From assembly GCA_041739345.1 (NCBI GenBank), contig JBGSNZ010000005.1:66796-130795 (forward strand): DNA of 64,000 nucleotides, written 5' to 3'. Position 1 is the first letter of the stretch, and the number at the start of each line of letters is the position of its first letter. A program made the translations under genes and the position numbers. Below, one piece after another: positions 35,878 through 43,861 of this stretch. The DNA is from DIGJ01 sp041739345. Lineage in GTDB: Bacteria; Bacillota; Clostridia; Lachnospirales; Lachnospiraceae. The notes under the pieces are model-generated. The model did not search any database, was not told where the DNA came from, and saw only the letters and a program-made list of their open reading frames with translations.

Positions 35878-37014
35878 TTAATCAACTTTTCCCATTTTGC
35901 AAAGTATCATATGTATGATAAATGGAATTACAACAACAATAATTGTTAAGTATCCTAAGTAGCCGTATCCTTTACTAACTAATGGAATTAAACCAAATTG
36001 TGCAATGAAGAATGCAAGCATAACAAATAATACCGCAATTACCATGGTACGTACTTTTCTTTTTCCATTTGAAGCTTCTTCACTAACATCTTTTTTCTCA
36101 AGGCTATTTACGAAACGTGCAACAACACCTGCTATCATATTAACCGCAGTAGATACCGCACCTAAAATTATTAAGATGGAAATAACTGGTGTTAATACTT
36201 TTGCTCCTACACCTGTTTGTACCAGTAATAAAGTAGGAACCTTTGCATTTGATAAATCAGGATTGTTAATTACAGCAATCATACCAACTGTACACATAAA
36301 TATAATTCCTGCATTCACAATAAATCCGTAAATCATACTTTTCTTTGCTTCTGATTCATTCGTAAAAGACTGTGCGTGTTGAGTGAACAAACCAATGGCT
36401 GCAAGCTGGAATGCCGCATATATAAACCCTCTCCATAATGCCGGACCTGCTGGTGCTGGGTTTGCAGCCATATCAGTAATATTTTTTGTAATGGTTCCCC
36501 ACTGCGCAAAAATATTTGGTATATATACAACTAGCAGACCTACAATAATAATAACAGATATTGTCGCTGCTGCCTTACGGACCAAATCCGTACCATAAAT
36601 TGCCAAAATAAAAATAAAAATACCAATAATCAGAGTACATATCATATAAGGAATCCCTGTCAATGCTTCAAGGGTAGAACCCCCCGTTGCAAATGCTACA
36701 GCAGGCGCCAAACAAATTACACATAGATATACTAATTCATACAAATTTGAAAATATAACCCTATATTTTCCATAAAAGCTATCTGTGAAACTACGATAAT
36801 CATAAGTATTGTGTCTTTTTGCATATCGAAGTGCATACCACTGGAAAACCGCTCCAATTGCCTGTGCTAAAACAGGAGTAAGCAATGCCCATATACCAAA
36901 TGACACAAAATAAGATAGTAACTGAGCTCCAGATGCAAATCCACCTCCGAATTGCGTTGTAAACCATACAAATGCTACGCCAACTGCTACCGGCATTTTA
37001 TTTTTATCAATCAT
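35878..37014 (-). CDS. YkvI-family membrane protein (putative transporter; copy 2)
   Basis: 378 residues with about ten to eleven membrane segments. Like copy 1 it carries AFVWFTTQFGGGFASGAQLL near residue 14, YRSFTDSFYGKYR, and ISILIILGAVSTAVNMIAG near 280. It sits between the dehydratase subunit gene (30 bp upstream) and ligase copy 2. A GAGGAT ribosome site precedes the ATG. Predicted to carry the acid that this module activates. The direction of transport and the coupling ion are unknown. Confidence 0.85.
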   Translation of the reverse strand: MIDKNKMPVAVGVAFVWFTTQFGGGFASGAQLLSYFVSFGIWALLTPVLAQAIGAVFQWYALRYAKRHNTYDYRSFTDSFYGKYRVIFSNLYELVYLCVICLAPAVAFATGGSTLEALTGIPYMICTLIIGIFIFILAIYGTDLVRKAAATISVIIIVGLLVVYIPNIFAQWGTITKNITDMAANPAPAGPALWRGFIYAAFQLAAIGLFTQHAQSFTNESEAKKSMIYGFIVNAGIIFMCTVGMIAVINNPDLSNAKVPTLLLVQTGVGAKVLTPVISILIILGAVSTAVNMIAGVVARFVNSLEKKDVSEEASNGKRKVRTMVIAVLFVMLAFFIAQFGLIPLVSKGYGYLGYLTIIVVVIPFIIHMILCKMGKVD

Positions 37015-37044
37015 ATCATTATCCTCCTAATGTTAATTTGCCTA

Positions 37045-38163
37045 TTATAACATCTCTTTGAATGTCTGAATCATTGTATTAGCTTGTTCATAGTTTACCA
37101 TCTGACGATCTACCTCAATCTGCACAAACTGAATTCCTTCAGCTTTACATGCTCTAATAATAGGTACAAGATCAAACTCTTCCGGATCACAAAACTTGGT
37201 CATCAGCAGTACTACGCCCTGTGCTCCATGTTTTTTAGCCAAATCCAAAATGAATTCAACACGTTTCTTATCAACATCATACAAAACAGAACAATTTCCC
37301 ATGTTGGAAAATTTTTCAGCCAAAGCATCAAGGCTGCTTCCTGTTTTATCTATATCAATACGATACTGTCTTGATTCATGAGCTATATCATCGGCTACAA
37401 TTTGCATATCATTATTATCAAGAATTTCTAAGAGGCTCTTGCTATCTGCCAATATACCTGATGTAACAATTTTCACTTTTTTTGTTTCTTCTTTTGGCAT
37501 TGATTTTAGCTCTTCCAATAATTGTCTAACCAAAGCGCTATGTTCTTCCTTCAGCATAAAGTATGCACTCTTAAATACATCCGATCTTTCAGATGCTGTG
37601 ATGAATGAATGTTCAGAACAGGCTTCGCTAAATTCTCTCATAACTTTATTATGTTCATTGTATACTGCAATAGTTTTTGAAAGCTCTGCTTCACTAAATT
37701 TTGCGTTTGTTGTAGCTTCCAAATCATGAATAACTCTCTCATAACCAGCTCTGCAGAATACCTTTCCAACTTCATTATTTCTATTCTGCGGATATGTCAT
37801 AGGTATAAATGGAATATCTTTTACTGCATATTTCCAATTCTCTCCTAGACATTTCAGTGAGTCACATAATGAAGGGATTACGATTGCTGAAACTCCCTCA
37901 TAAGCACCTGTCATACCTAATTCTAATATTGACTGCATGATACTGCATATAAAAGCAGGAAAATAACGTTTTGCTTCCTTCACTTCCACATCTGCACCCC
38001 AAGCTCCAAATGGAACCATTCCCATGGAATGAATAATTTCTTCCGGTGTATATACAGGTACACAAGCTACTACTTTCTTCCCCTGTGCAAGGTAAGTATC
38101 TAATTGTTTTTTTGGAGACGATGCAATCTCATGAAATTTGTTAAATAATTCATTTACTGCCAT
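37045..38163 (-). CDS. 2-hydroxyacyl-CoA dehydratase, beta-type subunit (FldC/HadC/HgdB-like)
   Basis: 372 residues, the usual size of the smaller subunit. Motifs include CVPVYTPEEIIHSMGMVPFG near 33, YFPAFICSIMQSILELG near 67 and IPSLCDSLKCLGENWK near 98. A C-terminal segment VVLLMTKFCDPEEFD follows. The spaced cysteines suit binding of the subunit's [4Fe-4S] cluster. With the next subunit it forms the heterodimer that removes water from a 2-hydroxyacyl-CoA by a ketyl radical mechanism, after one-electron activation by the ATPase encoded in the first module. Confidence 0.92.
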   Translation of the reverse strand: MAVNELFNKFHEIASSPKKQLDTYLAQGKKVVACVPVYTPEEIIHSMGMVPFGAWGADVEVKEAKRYFPAFICSIMQSILELGMTGAYEGVSAIVIPSLCDSLKCLGENWKYAVKDIPFIPMTYPQNRNNEVGKVFCRAGYERVIHDLEATTNAKFSEAELSKTIAVYNEHNKVMREFSEACSEHSFITASERSDVFKSAYFMLKEEHSALVRQLLEELKSMPKEETKKVKIVTSGILADSKSLLEILDNNDMQIVADDIAHESRQYRIDIDKTGSSLDALAEKFSNMGNCSVLYDVDKKRVEFILDLAKKHGAQGVVLLMTKFCDPEEFDLVPIIRACKAEGIQFVQIEVDRQMVNYEQANTMIQTFKEML

Positions 38164-38165
38164 AA

Positions 38166-39401
38166 TTATTTTCCCCCCTTATTAGCATCCATGATTTCAG
38201 AAAGACCCTGTACACGTGTTTCATACTGTGCTTCTGAGAAGTTACGTGGATCTGCCTGGTCTCCATCAAATGAGGCAACTGGAATATCACAATGTTCACC
38301 TATTTGACGACTCATCTCATACATAAATCCACTCCATAATTTACAAGAACGATTCGTATGTACTAACAATCCTTCTGCACTTGTTTTCTTAACAATTGCC
38401 TCTCTCTTATCTCGTGCATGTTCTAAGTTCATAGCATTTGGCACATTACAATATGCACGAATTAATCCATCAAAATCATTATAAATAAATCCGAACGCAT
38501 CCGCATAGATAGTTGCGACCATGTTGATACCTCTTGATTTTAATCCTGTCGCTGTGACACGAAGATGTGGCCAACAAGCAATTCCTTCAAACATGATTCT
38601 ATACTTTTCTTCAGCCCTAAAAGTGCTTGTTCCATCGATAACCGCTTGCTTGTATTCTTCAAGTAATGTTTCAAAGGCTTCCGCTGCCTCTATAGTACCC
38701 CTTGCACATACCGCTACTGCCATATGATTTAATAAATCAAAACCATTTAATGGTGATGGTGTATATTTAGTATAAGCAGTTGCCTCTAACCATGCCCTTG
38801 ATGTTCTGTTTGAGATTTCCATGACTTCCTTAAACTTCTCATCAGTCCACTTCTTACCTGTTATTTCTTCCAACTGCTTAATTGCTGCTAGGAACTGTCC
38901 TTTTACATATGCAATCTGAGCATCTGATACTTCATAGTCTGGATTAAACGGAATATCAATTAAAATCATAGGAATATTCAGTTCTTTAGCAATATTCTCA
39001 TACCATTTAATCATACAGTTGCAAATGTTATTACAGCATAATACGAAATCAGGTTGTGGCATATTTTGTTCTGGAGCATCTTTCACTTTCATATAAGCAA
39101 GACTAATTCTTGCGTATGCGCATATATCATTTGAATAGCCATCGGCTTCTGATACATTACACATCTTTTCTCCTGCTCCTCTGGCTGCAATTGCAGCTGC
39201 CTGATTTTCTGGATAGCATACTTTGATTCCCAACGTCTGAAATATCTCCTGTGGAAAGTTGCTTGCACACCAGCCAATTTTTTCTCCCCTGTCTTTTGCT
39301 TCCTGTACTTCCCTGTAATGTTTTGCTGTTATCTCATTCAGTTTATACTTAGCTGAATTCGGATCGGGAGTGTACTTTGGTTTTTGAACTTGTTCACTCA
39401 T
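38166..39401 (-). CDS. 2-hydroxyacyl-CoA dehydratase, alpha-type subunit (FldB/HadB/HgdA-like)
   Basis: 411 residues from the ATG that follows AAGGAGG; the longer open frame has no ribosome site. It is close to HadB/FldB in wording: GWCASNFPQEIFQTLG near 42, ARGAGEKMCNVSEADGYSND near 78, CCNNICNCMIKWYENIAKEL near 122 and HTNRSCKLWSGF near 355. SFDGDQADPRNFSEAQYETR lies near the end. The Cys residues in WCAS, NNIC and SCKLW fit the cluster ligands and substrate-side residues of the family. It is first in the operon dehydratase-transporter-ligase-dehydrogenase-Etf-CoA-transferase. Confidence 0.93.
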   Translation of the reverse strand: MSEQVQKPKYTPDPNSAKYKLNEITAKHYREVQEAKDRGEKIGWCASNFPQEIFQTLGIKVCYPENQAAAIAARGAGEKMCNVSEADGYSNDICAYARISLAYMKVKDAPEQNMPQPDFVLCCNNICNCMIKWYENIAKELNIPMILIDIPFNPDYEVSDAQIAYVKGQFLAAIKQLEEITGKKWTDEKFKEVMEISNRTSRAWLEATAYTKYTPSPLNGFDLLNHMAVAVCARGTIEAAEAFETLLEEYKQAVIDGTSTFRAEEKYRIMFEGIACWPHLRVTATGLKSRGINMVATIYADAFGFIYNDFDGLIRAYCNVPNAMNLEHARDKREAIVKKTSAEGLLVHTNRSCKLWSGFMYEMSRQIGEHCDIPVASFDGDQADPRNFSEAQYETRVQGLSEIMDANKGGK

Positions 39402-39619
39402 AAAAAGCCTCCTTAAATTGTTTGTCATATGCGTACAATGCTACATGAAAACGCAATACCGCCACTCATATATACCCATTTCTTAACTCTATATTTTAGC
39501 TAAAGGAGCAATCCCTCTTTGCTATAAAACTGTAAATTCCTGCAGTATTTACAGCATTCAATCAACTTTGGTATTTTTTTAACGATCATAATCAAAAAAA
39601 TAAAATGCGCTCCAATCAT

Positions 39620-39639
39620 GTACTCTAGTATACAAGATG
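39620..39639. promoter_or_regulatory. operator-like repeat, distal to regulator (dehydratase operon)
   Basis: GTACTCTAGTATACAAGATG, an exact 20-bp match to the site 71 bp farther on. On the minus strand it reads CTTGTATACTAGAGTAC, which agrees with the ligase operators at 13 of 17 positions. Confidence 0.65.
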
Positions 39640-39690
39640 TAGGAAAAAAAATAAACTTATTTTATCGCATTTCTATTGGGTTGATTGTTG

Positions 39691-39710
39691 GTACTCTAGT
39701 ATACAAGATG
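39691..39710. promoter_or_regulatory. operator-like repeat, proximal to regulator (dehydratase operon)
   Basis: Second exact copy of GTACTCTAGTATACAAGATG. The start-to-start distance of 71 bp is close to seven helical turns, so two bound dimers would face the same side and could form a repression loop. Confidence 0.65.
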
Positions 39711-39721
39711 GCGCTTTTTTT

Positions 39722-39760
39722 TACATGTTTGTATTTTTTTCTTTAAAATACAAACATGTA
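39722..39760. repeat. 16-bp perfect inverted repeat downstream of gntR copy 2
   Basis: TACATGTTTGTATTTT and AAAATACAAACATGTA with a 7-base loop. The U run lies on the wrong side for a terminator of the regulator gene. It may still act as a 3' barrier hairpin, or as a diverged operator because the right arm resembles TATACAAGATG. Confidence 0.5.
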
Positions 39761-39848
39761 ATTCACACTCTAAGAATAGCATTTATTGTTATAAAAGTAA
39801 ATAGTTTTTTATATTTTTTGTATTTTCTTGTTAAAAAGTACTAGATTT

Positions 39849-40544
39849 CTATTTTGTAAAATACTGTGGAAACTTCGCCTTTGCCCTATCATTAATTGTT
39901 GAAATTGTTTCAAGATGATTTGCCATACAACTTTGTGCTTCCTGTAAGTCATCCAGTTTTATAGCATCTACAATCATTCGGTGTTCCTTTATCAATTCAG
40001 GAATTCTATGATCAAATGCAACATCAAAATTTCTCCATCTAGAAATATGAATCATATGATCACCCAGTAACTCCACCAACGCAAAACGTTTTACACTATC
40101 AATCATGATTTTGTGAAAATCAGAGTCTAAATTTCTAAAAGTTTTGTCATAACAACTAATATTTTTATATTGTTCCTGTTGATGCAAATTTTGTTCTAAT
40201 TTTTTAACTAATAATAAACGATCTGATTTATTTAATTTGGTAAACATTTCATATAAGACCTCTTTTTCGACAGCCGTCCTTAATAATAGTAAATCCGATA
40301 TGTGATTCAAATCTATCATACTAACATAAGTACCTCTTTGAGGATATACATCTATCAATTTAATTTGGTTTAATCTGGTAAAAACAGTCCTTATCACAGA
40401 TCTAGATACATTATATTCCTGACAAATTTGATTTTCACTTACTTTTTGTCCAGGTTCAAGCTCAAGTTTTAGTATTCGCTTTCTAATATCTTTATATACT
40501 TCTTCTGTTGACATAGGTTGATTTATATTAACAACACTGCTCAT
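39849..40544 (-). CDS. GntR-family regulator with FCD ligand domain (copy 2)
   Basis: 231 residues. The winged helix (~10-75) carries VSENQICQEYNVSRSVIRTV and the wing DVYPQRGTYVSMID. The helical FCD domain follows, with SDFHKIMID and PELIKEHRMIVDAI containing the Asp/His pattern used for metal-assisted carboxylate binding. It is collinear with copy 1, including the conserved HISRWRNFDV segment. GAGGG precedes the start. An operator-like site sits ~30 bp upstream, consistent with autoregulation. It probably controls the dehydratase operon next to it. Confidence 0.9.
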   Translation of the reverse strand: MSSVVNINQPMSTEEVYKDIRKRILKLELEPGQKVSENQICQEYNVSRSVIRTVFTRLNQIKLIDVYPQRGTYVSMIDLNHISDLLLLRTAVEKEVLYEMFTKLNKSDRLLLVKKLEQNLHQQEQYKNISCYDKTFRNLDSDFHKIMIDSVKRFALVELLGDHMIHISRWRNFDVAFDHRIPELIKEHRMIVDAIKLDDLQEAQSCMANHLETISTINDRAKAKFPQYFTK

Positions 40545-40575
40545 TTTTTCCCTCGTTTCACTTATTTATATTACT

Positions 40576-40592
40576 ATACGTTAGTATACTAC
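40576..40592. promoter_or_regulatory. operator-like motif before gntR copy 2
   Basis: ATACGTTAGTATACTAC agrees with the dehydratase-operon sites (GTACTCTAGTATACAAG) at 12 of 17 positions, including the TAGTATAC core. It is 31 bp upstream of the regulator start. Confidence 0.5.
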
Positions 40593-40778
40593 ATTTTACA
40601 GATTTTAGAAAGTAAATCAGCTTAATAAAATATCTGCCCAAGAATCTGTTGGTATGGTATTATAGGTATCAGAATGACTCCTTTGTAGGTGTATGGTCGC
40701 TTGTTTGTAGACAATTCAATTTTATCATAAACCTTTGAAGAGTTGTTGTAATTTGGCAAAGAGAGGAGGATTCCGATT

Positions 40779-41267
40779 ATGAAAATCAGAGAAGCAGAAT
40801 ACAATGATTTGGAATGTATCATGGATATATATGACAGAGCTAGAAAGTACATGATAGCGAATGGAAATTCAAAACAGTGGGGGAACGGATATCCAAGACA
40901 GGAACTATTGCAAAAAGATATCAAGGAAAAACACTGTTATGCTTGTGTTGACCAGGATATTGTGGTCGCAGTGTTTATCCTTATCTATGGAAAAGATGAA
41001 ACCTATGCCACAATTGAAAACGGCACTTGGCTAAATGACTATAAATACGCAACCATTCATAGACTTGCAAGTTCTGGAAAAGTAAATGGAATTGCAAATG
41101 CATGCATTGAGTGGTGCAAAAACCAGTATAGTAACTTACGTGCAGATACGCATGAAGACAATAAAGTAATGCAACATGTATTGAAAAAAAATGGATTTAT
41201 AGAATGTGGTACAATATATGTAAAAGACGGTACCAAAAGAATTGCTTATCAGCTTTTTATAGATTAG
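40779..41267 (+). CDS. GNAT-family N-acetyltransferase
   Basis: 162 residues with a complete GNAT fold: an N-terminal MKIREAEYNDLECIMDIYDR, strand CVDQDIVVAVFILIYG, and ATIHRLASSGKVNGIANACI as the acetyl-CoA-binding region. The latter departs from the usual RxxGxG. The ending DNKVMQHVLKKNGFIECGTI is typical. The acceptor is unknown; relatives act on amines or small peptides. GAGGAGG precedes the start. It is divergent from gntR copy 2 by ~230 bp and is probably unrelated to that locus. Confidence 0.85.
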   Translation: MKIREAEYNDLECIMDIYDRARKYMIANGNSKQWGNGYPRQELLQKDIKEKHCYACVDQDIVVAVFILIYGKDETYATIENGTWLNDYKYATIHRLASSGKVNGIANACIEWCKNQYSNLRADTHEDNKVMQHVLKKNGFIECGTIYVKDGTKRIAYQLFID

Positions 41268-41358
41268 GGTAACTAGCTTAATATTATTTTATTGATGATT
41301 ATAAAATTAATTTTCTACACATAATATTCTTATTACTTGAAAAGAAAGGAGATTCTCT

Positions 41359-41670
41359 ATGAATTTAAACAATGATGTTGGCATTAGTTTGGCTACCAAT
41401 ACGCTCGATAATATTCCTGCACCTTGTTCCAGTGCAAAGGATATCATAGCTTTAGTAAAAGATAGTGGCCATGTAACTGGCTACCAATTATCAGATGGAC
41501 AAGTTGTAAGTAAAGAAGATGGAGTACAGTTAGCAAAGTCCGGTGGTATCAATGGCGTTGGCATTGCTCATCGTAAAGATACAGAATATCTGAAATCTCT
41601 ACCTGATGGTAGTGAAGGCAACAATTTAAGTAATCTGCCTTCTATTTCAGCTACTGATACGCTACGCTAA
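41359..41670 (+). CDS. DUF3892 domain protein
   Basis: 103 residues. The central part IIALVKDSGHVTGYQLSDGQ, VVSKEDGVQLAKSGGINGVG and the ending YLKSLPDGSEGNNLSNLPSI match the DUF3892 pattern, found in Firmicutes and of unknown function. AAAGGAG precedes the start. The N-terminal ~30 residues are low complexity. It is monocistronic, followed by a partly self-complementary region before the convergent GerM-domain gene. Confidence 0.75.
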   Translation: MNLNNDVGISLATNTLDNIPAPCSSAKDIIALVKDSGHVTGYQLSDGQVVSKEDGVQLAKSGGINGVGIAHRKDTEYLKSLPDGSEGNNLSNLPSISATDTLR

Positions 41671-41791
41671 TAAAAAACTTCCTCTTAATCTGATGCGCTC
41701 CTTCTTGCTGGAAACAGTTTTATTATTTAAACCGTCTACCACAAGGCCACAAGAGGAACATATCATTTATAGGGGAAGTTTTATTTTATTT

Positions 41792-42367
41792 TTATTCTTT
41801 ATTCTCTTCTTTTGTAAATACTCCTTCAAAACTGAAATGATCCGCATAGTAATCTTTTTGTCCATCTACTGTGATGACTGCTGATTGAATATCTGGTAAG
41901 TTTAAAAGGGTATCAATCAATTCATTTGTCAATATGGTTCCTGCACAACTACCGGCATTAAACCTCAGCGCCACTTCCTCCGAGATATCTACGGTTATGC
42001 ATTTTGCATCTTTATCTACCGTTGCACTGCTGACTCTAATCTCCGTCTCTTCAAATACATCATTTAAAGCTTCCGCCATATTATTTTCATAAAGTTCTTT
42101 GTTGACTGAAATTACTTTTTTCTCAATCGCATTTTCATAATCATCTGGTCCATATACATAAAGAGTGAGCTCTATTTTTTCTTCTGTTTCAGCACTTTGG
42201 CTAGGGGATGATGCGGTAGGGGAAGCTGGCAAAGTTGTAGCAGGCAAAGATGTAGTAACTGTAGTTGATTCAGGTGCTGGTTCCTTTGAAGCGACTTCCT
42301 TTGTTTTGCATCCAACAAATAAGGTTAAGACAAATAAAATAATAAAACCTATTTTTATCTGTTTCAT
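41792..42367 (-). CDS. GerM-domain lipoprotein
   Basis: 191 residues from the ATG after AAAGGAG. It has a signal peptide with lipobox (FVLTLFVGC), a Ser/Thr/Pro-rich spacer to ~65, then a GerMN domain: YVYGPDDYENAIEKKVISV, NNMAEALNDVF, ITVDISEEVAL and LPDIQSAVITVDGQ. GerM domains occur in sporulation and germination proteins and are thought to act at the cell wall or in channel-ring assembly. A sporulation-linked, membrane-anchored role is likely. It has one GerMN domain; GerM itself has two. Confidence 0.8.
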   Translation of the reverse strand: MKQIKIGFIILFVLTLFVGCKTKEVASKEPAPESTTVTTSLPATTLPASPTASSPSQSAETEEKIELTLYVYGPDDYENAIEKKVISVNKELYENNMAEALNDVFEETEIRVSSATVDKDAKCITVDISEEVALRFNAGSCAGTILTNELIDTLLNLPDIQSAVITVDGQKDYYADHFSFEGVFTKEENKE

Positions 42368-42523
42368 GACTCTCCTTTCAGATAATAACAAATTTTTGAT
42401 TATTTATATAATATCGCATTTCCCATATATTTACAAGTCAATAAGAGCCTATGTTGAAGCAAATCTTCTCTGTCTAGTCAAATTAATCAAAGCCTTAATT
42501 TGATATATTACGCAGATTGAATC

Positions 42524-42865
42524 CTAATTCCAATTTTTCCATATATCCGGTTGATACCCTACCGTTGCTTCCTTACCATTTCGAACAATTGGTGTTTTCA
42601 AGACGAGCTGATTTTCAAGAATCTTTTCATCCTTGTCTTCTTGTGCAATATATTTAATGAGTGCAAGCACATTTTTATCCTTACATTTTTCGTCAATCAA
42701 GGCATCGATTCCTCCAACCGCCTGCTTTATACTGTTATACTCACCTTTACTCATCCCTTTTTCTTTTAGGTCAATTAATTGATACTTTATGCCACGTTCT
42801 TTAAAATATCGCTCCGCTTTCTTTGTATCAAAACATTTTGCTTTTCCAAATATCTGCAAATTCAT
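42524..42865 (-). CDS. ArsC/Spx-family protein
   Basis: 113 residues of thioredoxin-fold ArsC/Spx type: FGKAKCFDTKKAERYFKERG with a single active-site Cys (CFDT, no CXXC), then IKYQLIDLKEKGMSKGE. The C-terminus LVLKTPIVRNGKEATVGYQPD places the family cis-Pro at KTP. It lacks the CXXC redox switch of Spx. A reductase-like or regulatory role in thiol stress is possible. A short gap separates it from the upstream FMN-reductase gene, suggesting co-transcription. Confidence 0.82.
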   Translation of the reverse strand: MNLQIFGKAKCFDTKKAERYFKERGIKYQLIDLKEKGMSKGEYNSIKQAVGGIDALIDEKCKDKNVLALIKYIAQEDKDEKILENQLVLKTPIVRNGKEATVGYQPDIWKNWN

Positions 42866-42892
42866 TGTTATGATTCCTTTCTTTCGTATATT

Positions 42893-43591
42893 CTATTTTT
42901 TCCATGGTCGTTTCTTTTCATTCCACCCTTTTTCCCTCCAGTATGCTACATCAGCCGGATTCCAATCCCTTTTTTGTAGCAGACGCATGAAATAAAAGAA
43001 TGCTTTTGTTTTAATAGATGGAGACACTTTCCCCTGATTCTTCGTTATTTTATTTGCTAGTTTGTTGACATTCTTTTCTATGCTTATGTACTTTTTGTAT
43101 TTGATATCTTTCCATGAGATTGTATTCACAGCTACCCCGTAGCAGTAAATTTTCCCCACTCCCCAATAAAACAAGCTATCCTTTATATCTTTGCATGCAG
43201 ACTTCATGCCTCCACCCGCTGCTGTTGAAATACAAATTGCCTGTTTCGAAAACATTTTTTCTTCTGGTCTGTGTACCATCCATCGGTATCCATAATGATC
43301 TAAAAGCACTTTCATAGAGCCGGTTGCATAATATACATATACTGGAGTTGTAAAAATCATGACATCTGCAGAATCAAGTAACTCAGATATCGGCTTACTA
43401 TATTTGTAATGTGGGCATAGTTTTTCACTTTCCATAAAACATTTTGTACAACCACAGCAAAATTCCGGCAAATCTTTGGGTAAATATATTTCATATATAC
43501 TTTCACTATCCACAAGTTTCTCAGCTAACATTCTTCCAATGTGATAAGTAGATCCTTTATGATTTTGTCCATTTACTAATACTACCTTCAT
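42893..43591 (-). CDS. NAD(P)H-dependent FMN reductase / flavodoxin-fold oxidoreductase with cysteine cluster
   Basis: 232 residues. The flavodoxin-like start VVLVNGQNHKGSTYHIGRML binds FMN phosphate. It is followed by a Cys-rich insert (FCCGCTKCFMESEKLCPHY) typical of iron-sulfur flavoproteins or two-Cys FMN reductases, then FTTPVYVYYATGSMKVLLDH. The C-terminal third is basic and helical. The ATG used follows GAGGCGC; a TTG three bases earlier would give one extra residue. Substrate unknown; quinones, azo compounds or disulfides are possible. Confidence 0.82.
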   Translation of the reverse strand: MKVVLVNGQNHKGSTYHIGRMLAEKLVDSESIYEIYLPKDLPEFCCGCTKCFMESEKLCPHYKYSKPISELLDSADVMIFTTPVYVYYATGSMKVLLDHYGYRWMVHRPEEKMFSKQAICISTAAGGGMKSACKDIKDSLFYWGVGKIYCYGVAVNTISWKDIKYKKYISIEKNVNKLANKITKNQGKVSPSIKTKAFFYFMRLLQKRDWNPADVAYWREKGWNEKKRPWKK

Positions 43592-43758
43592 CAAAGCGCC
43601 TCTTTCTAATTATAATTCAAAAATCAAATGCATTTCTTCTATTACTATATTCTAATTTATTGTACCACATTATATTTTCTTGTTCTATGAATTAACATAC
43701 GCAATTTTCTCCAATTTTAAAATAAGATGTCGTAAAATTCAAATTTTTTATTTTGATT

Positions 43759-43830
43759 ATTGAGTAAGCCAGAAAAGGTCATCTGAAATCGATTTTACGA
43801 TTTCGGAAGACCTTTTCCGGCTTATTCAAT
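43759..43830. repeat. long imperfect inverted repeat downstream of msrAB
   Basis: Two 33-base arms with a 6-base loop and about five mismatches, starting ATTGAGTAAGCC and ending GGCTTATTCAAT. It lies 32 bp beyond the msrAB stop. No U run follows on either strand, so it may be a factor-assisted terminator or a mobile palindrome remnant. Confidence 0.6.
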
Positions 43831-43861
43831 AACCCTTTGAAAATGAATATTTCAGCTGCCA

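Larger units (their letters stand above)
39402..39848 (-). other. regulatory leader of the dehydratase operon
   Basis: 447 bp without an ORF. It contains two exact copies of a 20-bp operator-like sequence, a terminator-like hairpin CTGTAAAT/ATTTACAG (39530-39554) followed by TTTTAT on the minus strand, and a 16-bp perfect inverted repeat at 39722-39760. If transcription starts near the operators the mRNA leader would be about 200 nt, long enough for attenuation. I recognise no known riboswitch class. Confidence 0.5.

Noticed and set aside
39500..39760. CRISPR-like spacing of the two 20-bp repeats
   Set aside because: Only two copies, with 51 bp between them, in a promoter region, and no cas genes; operators explain them better.
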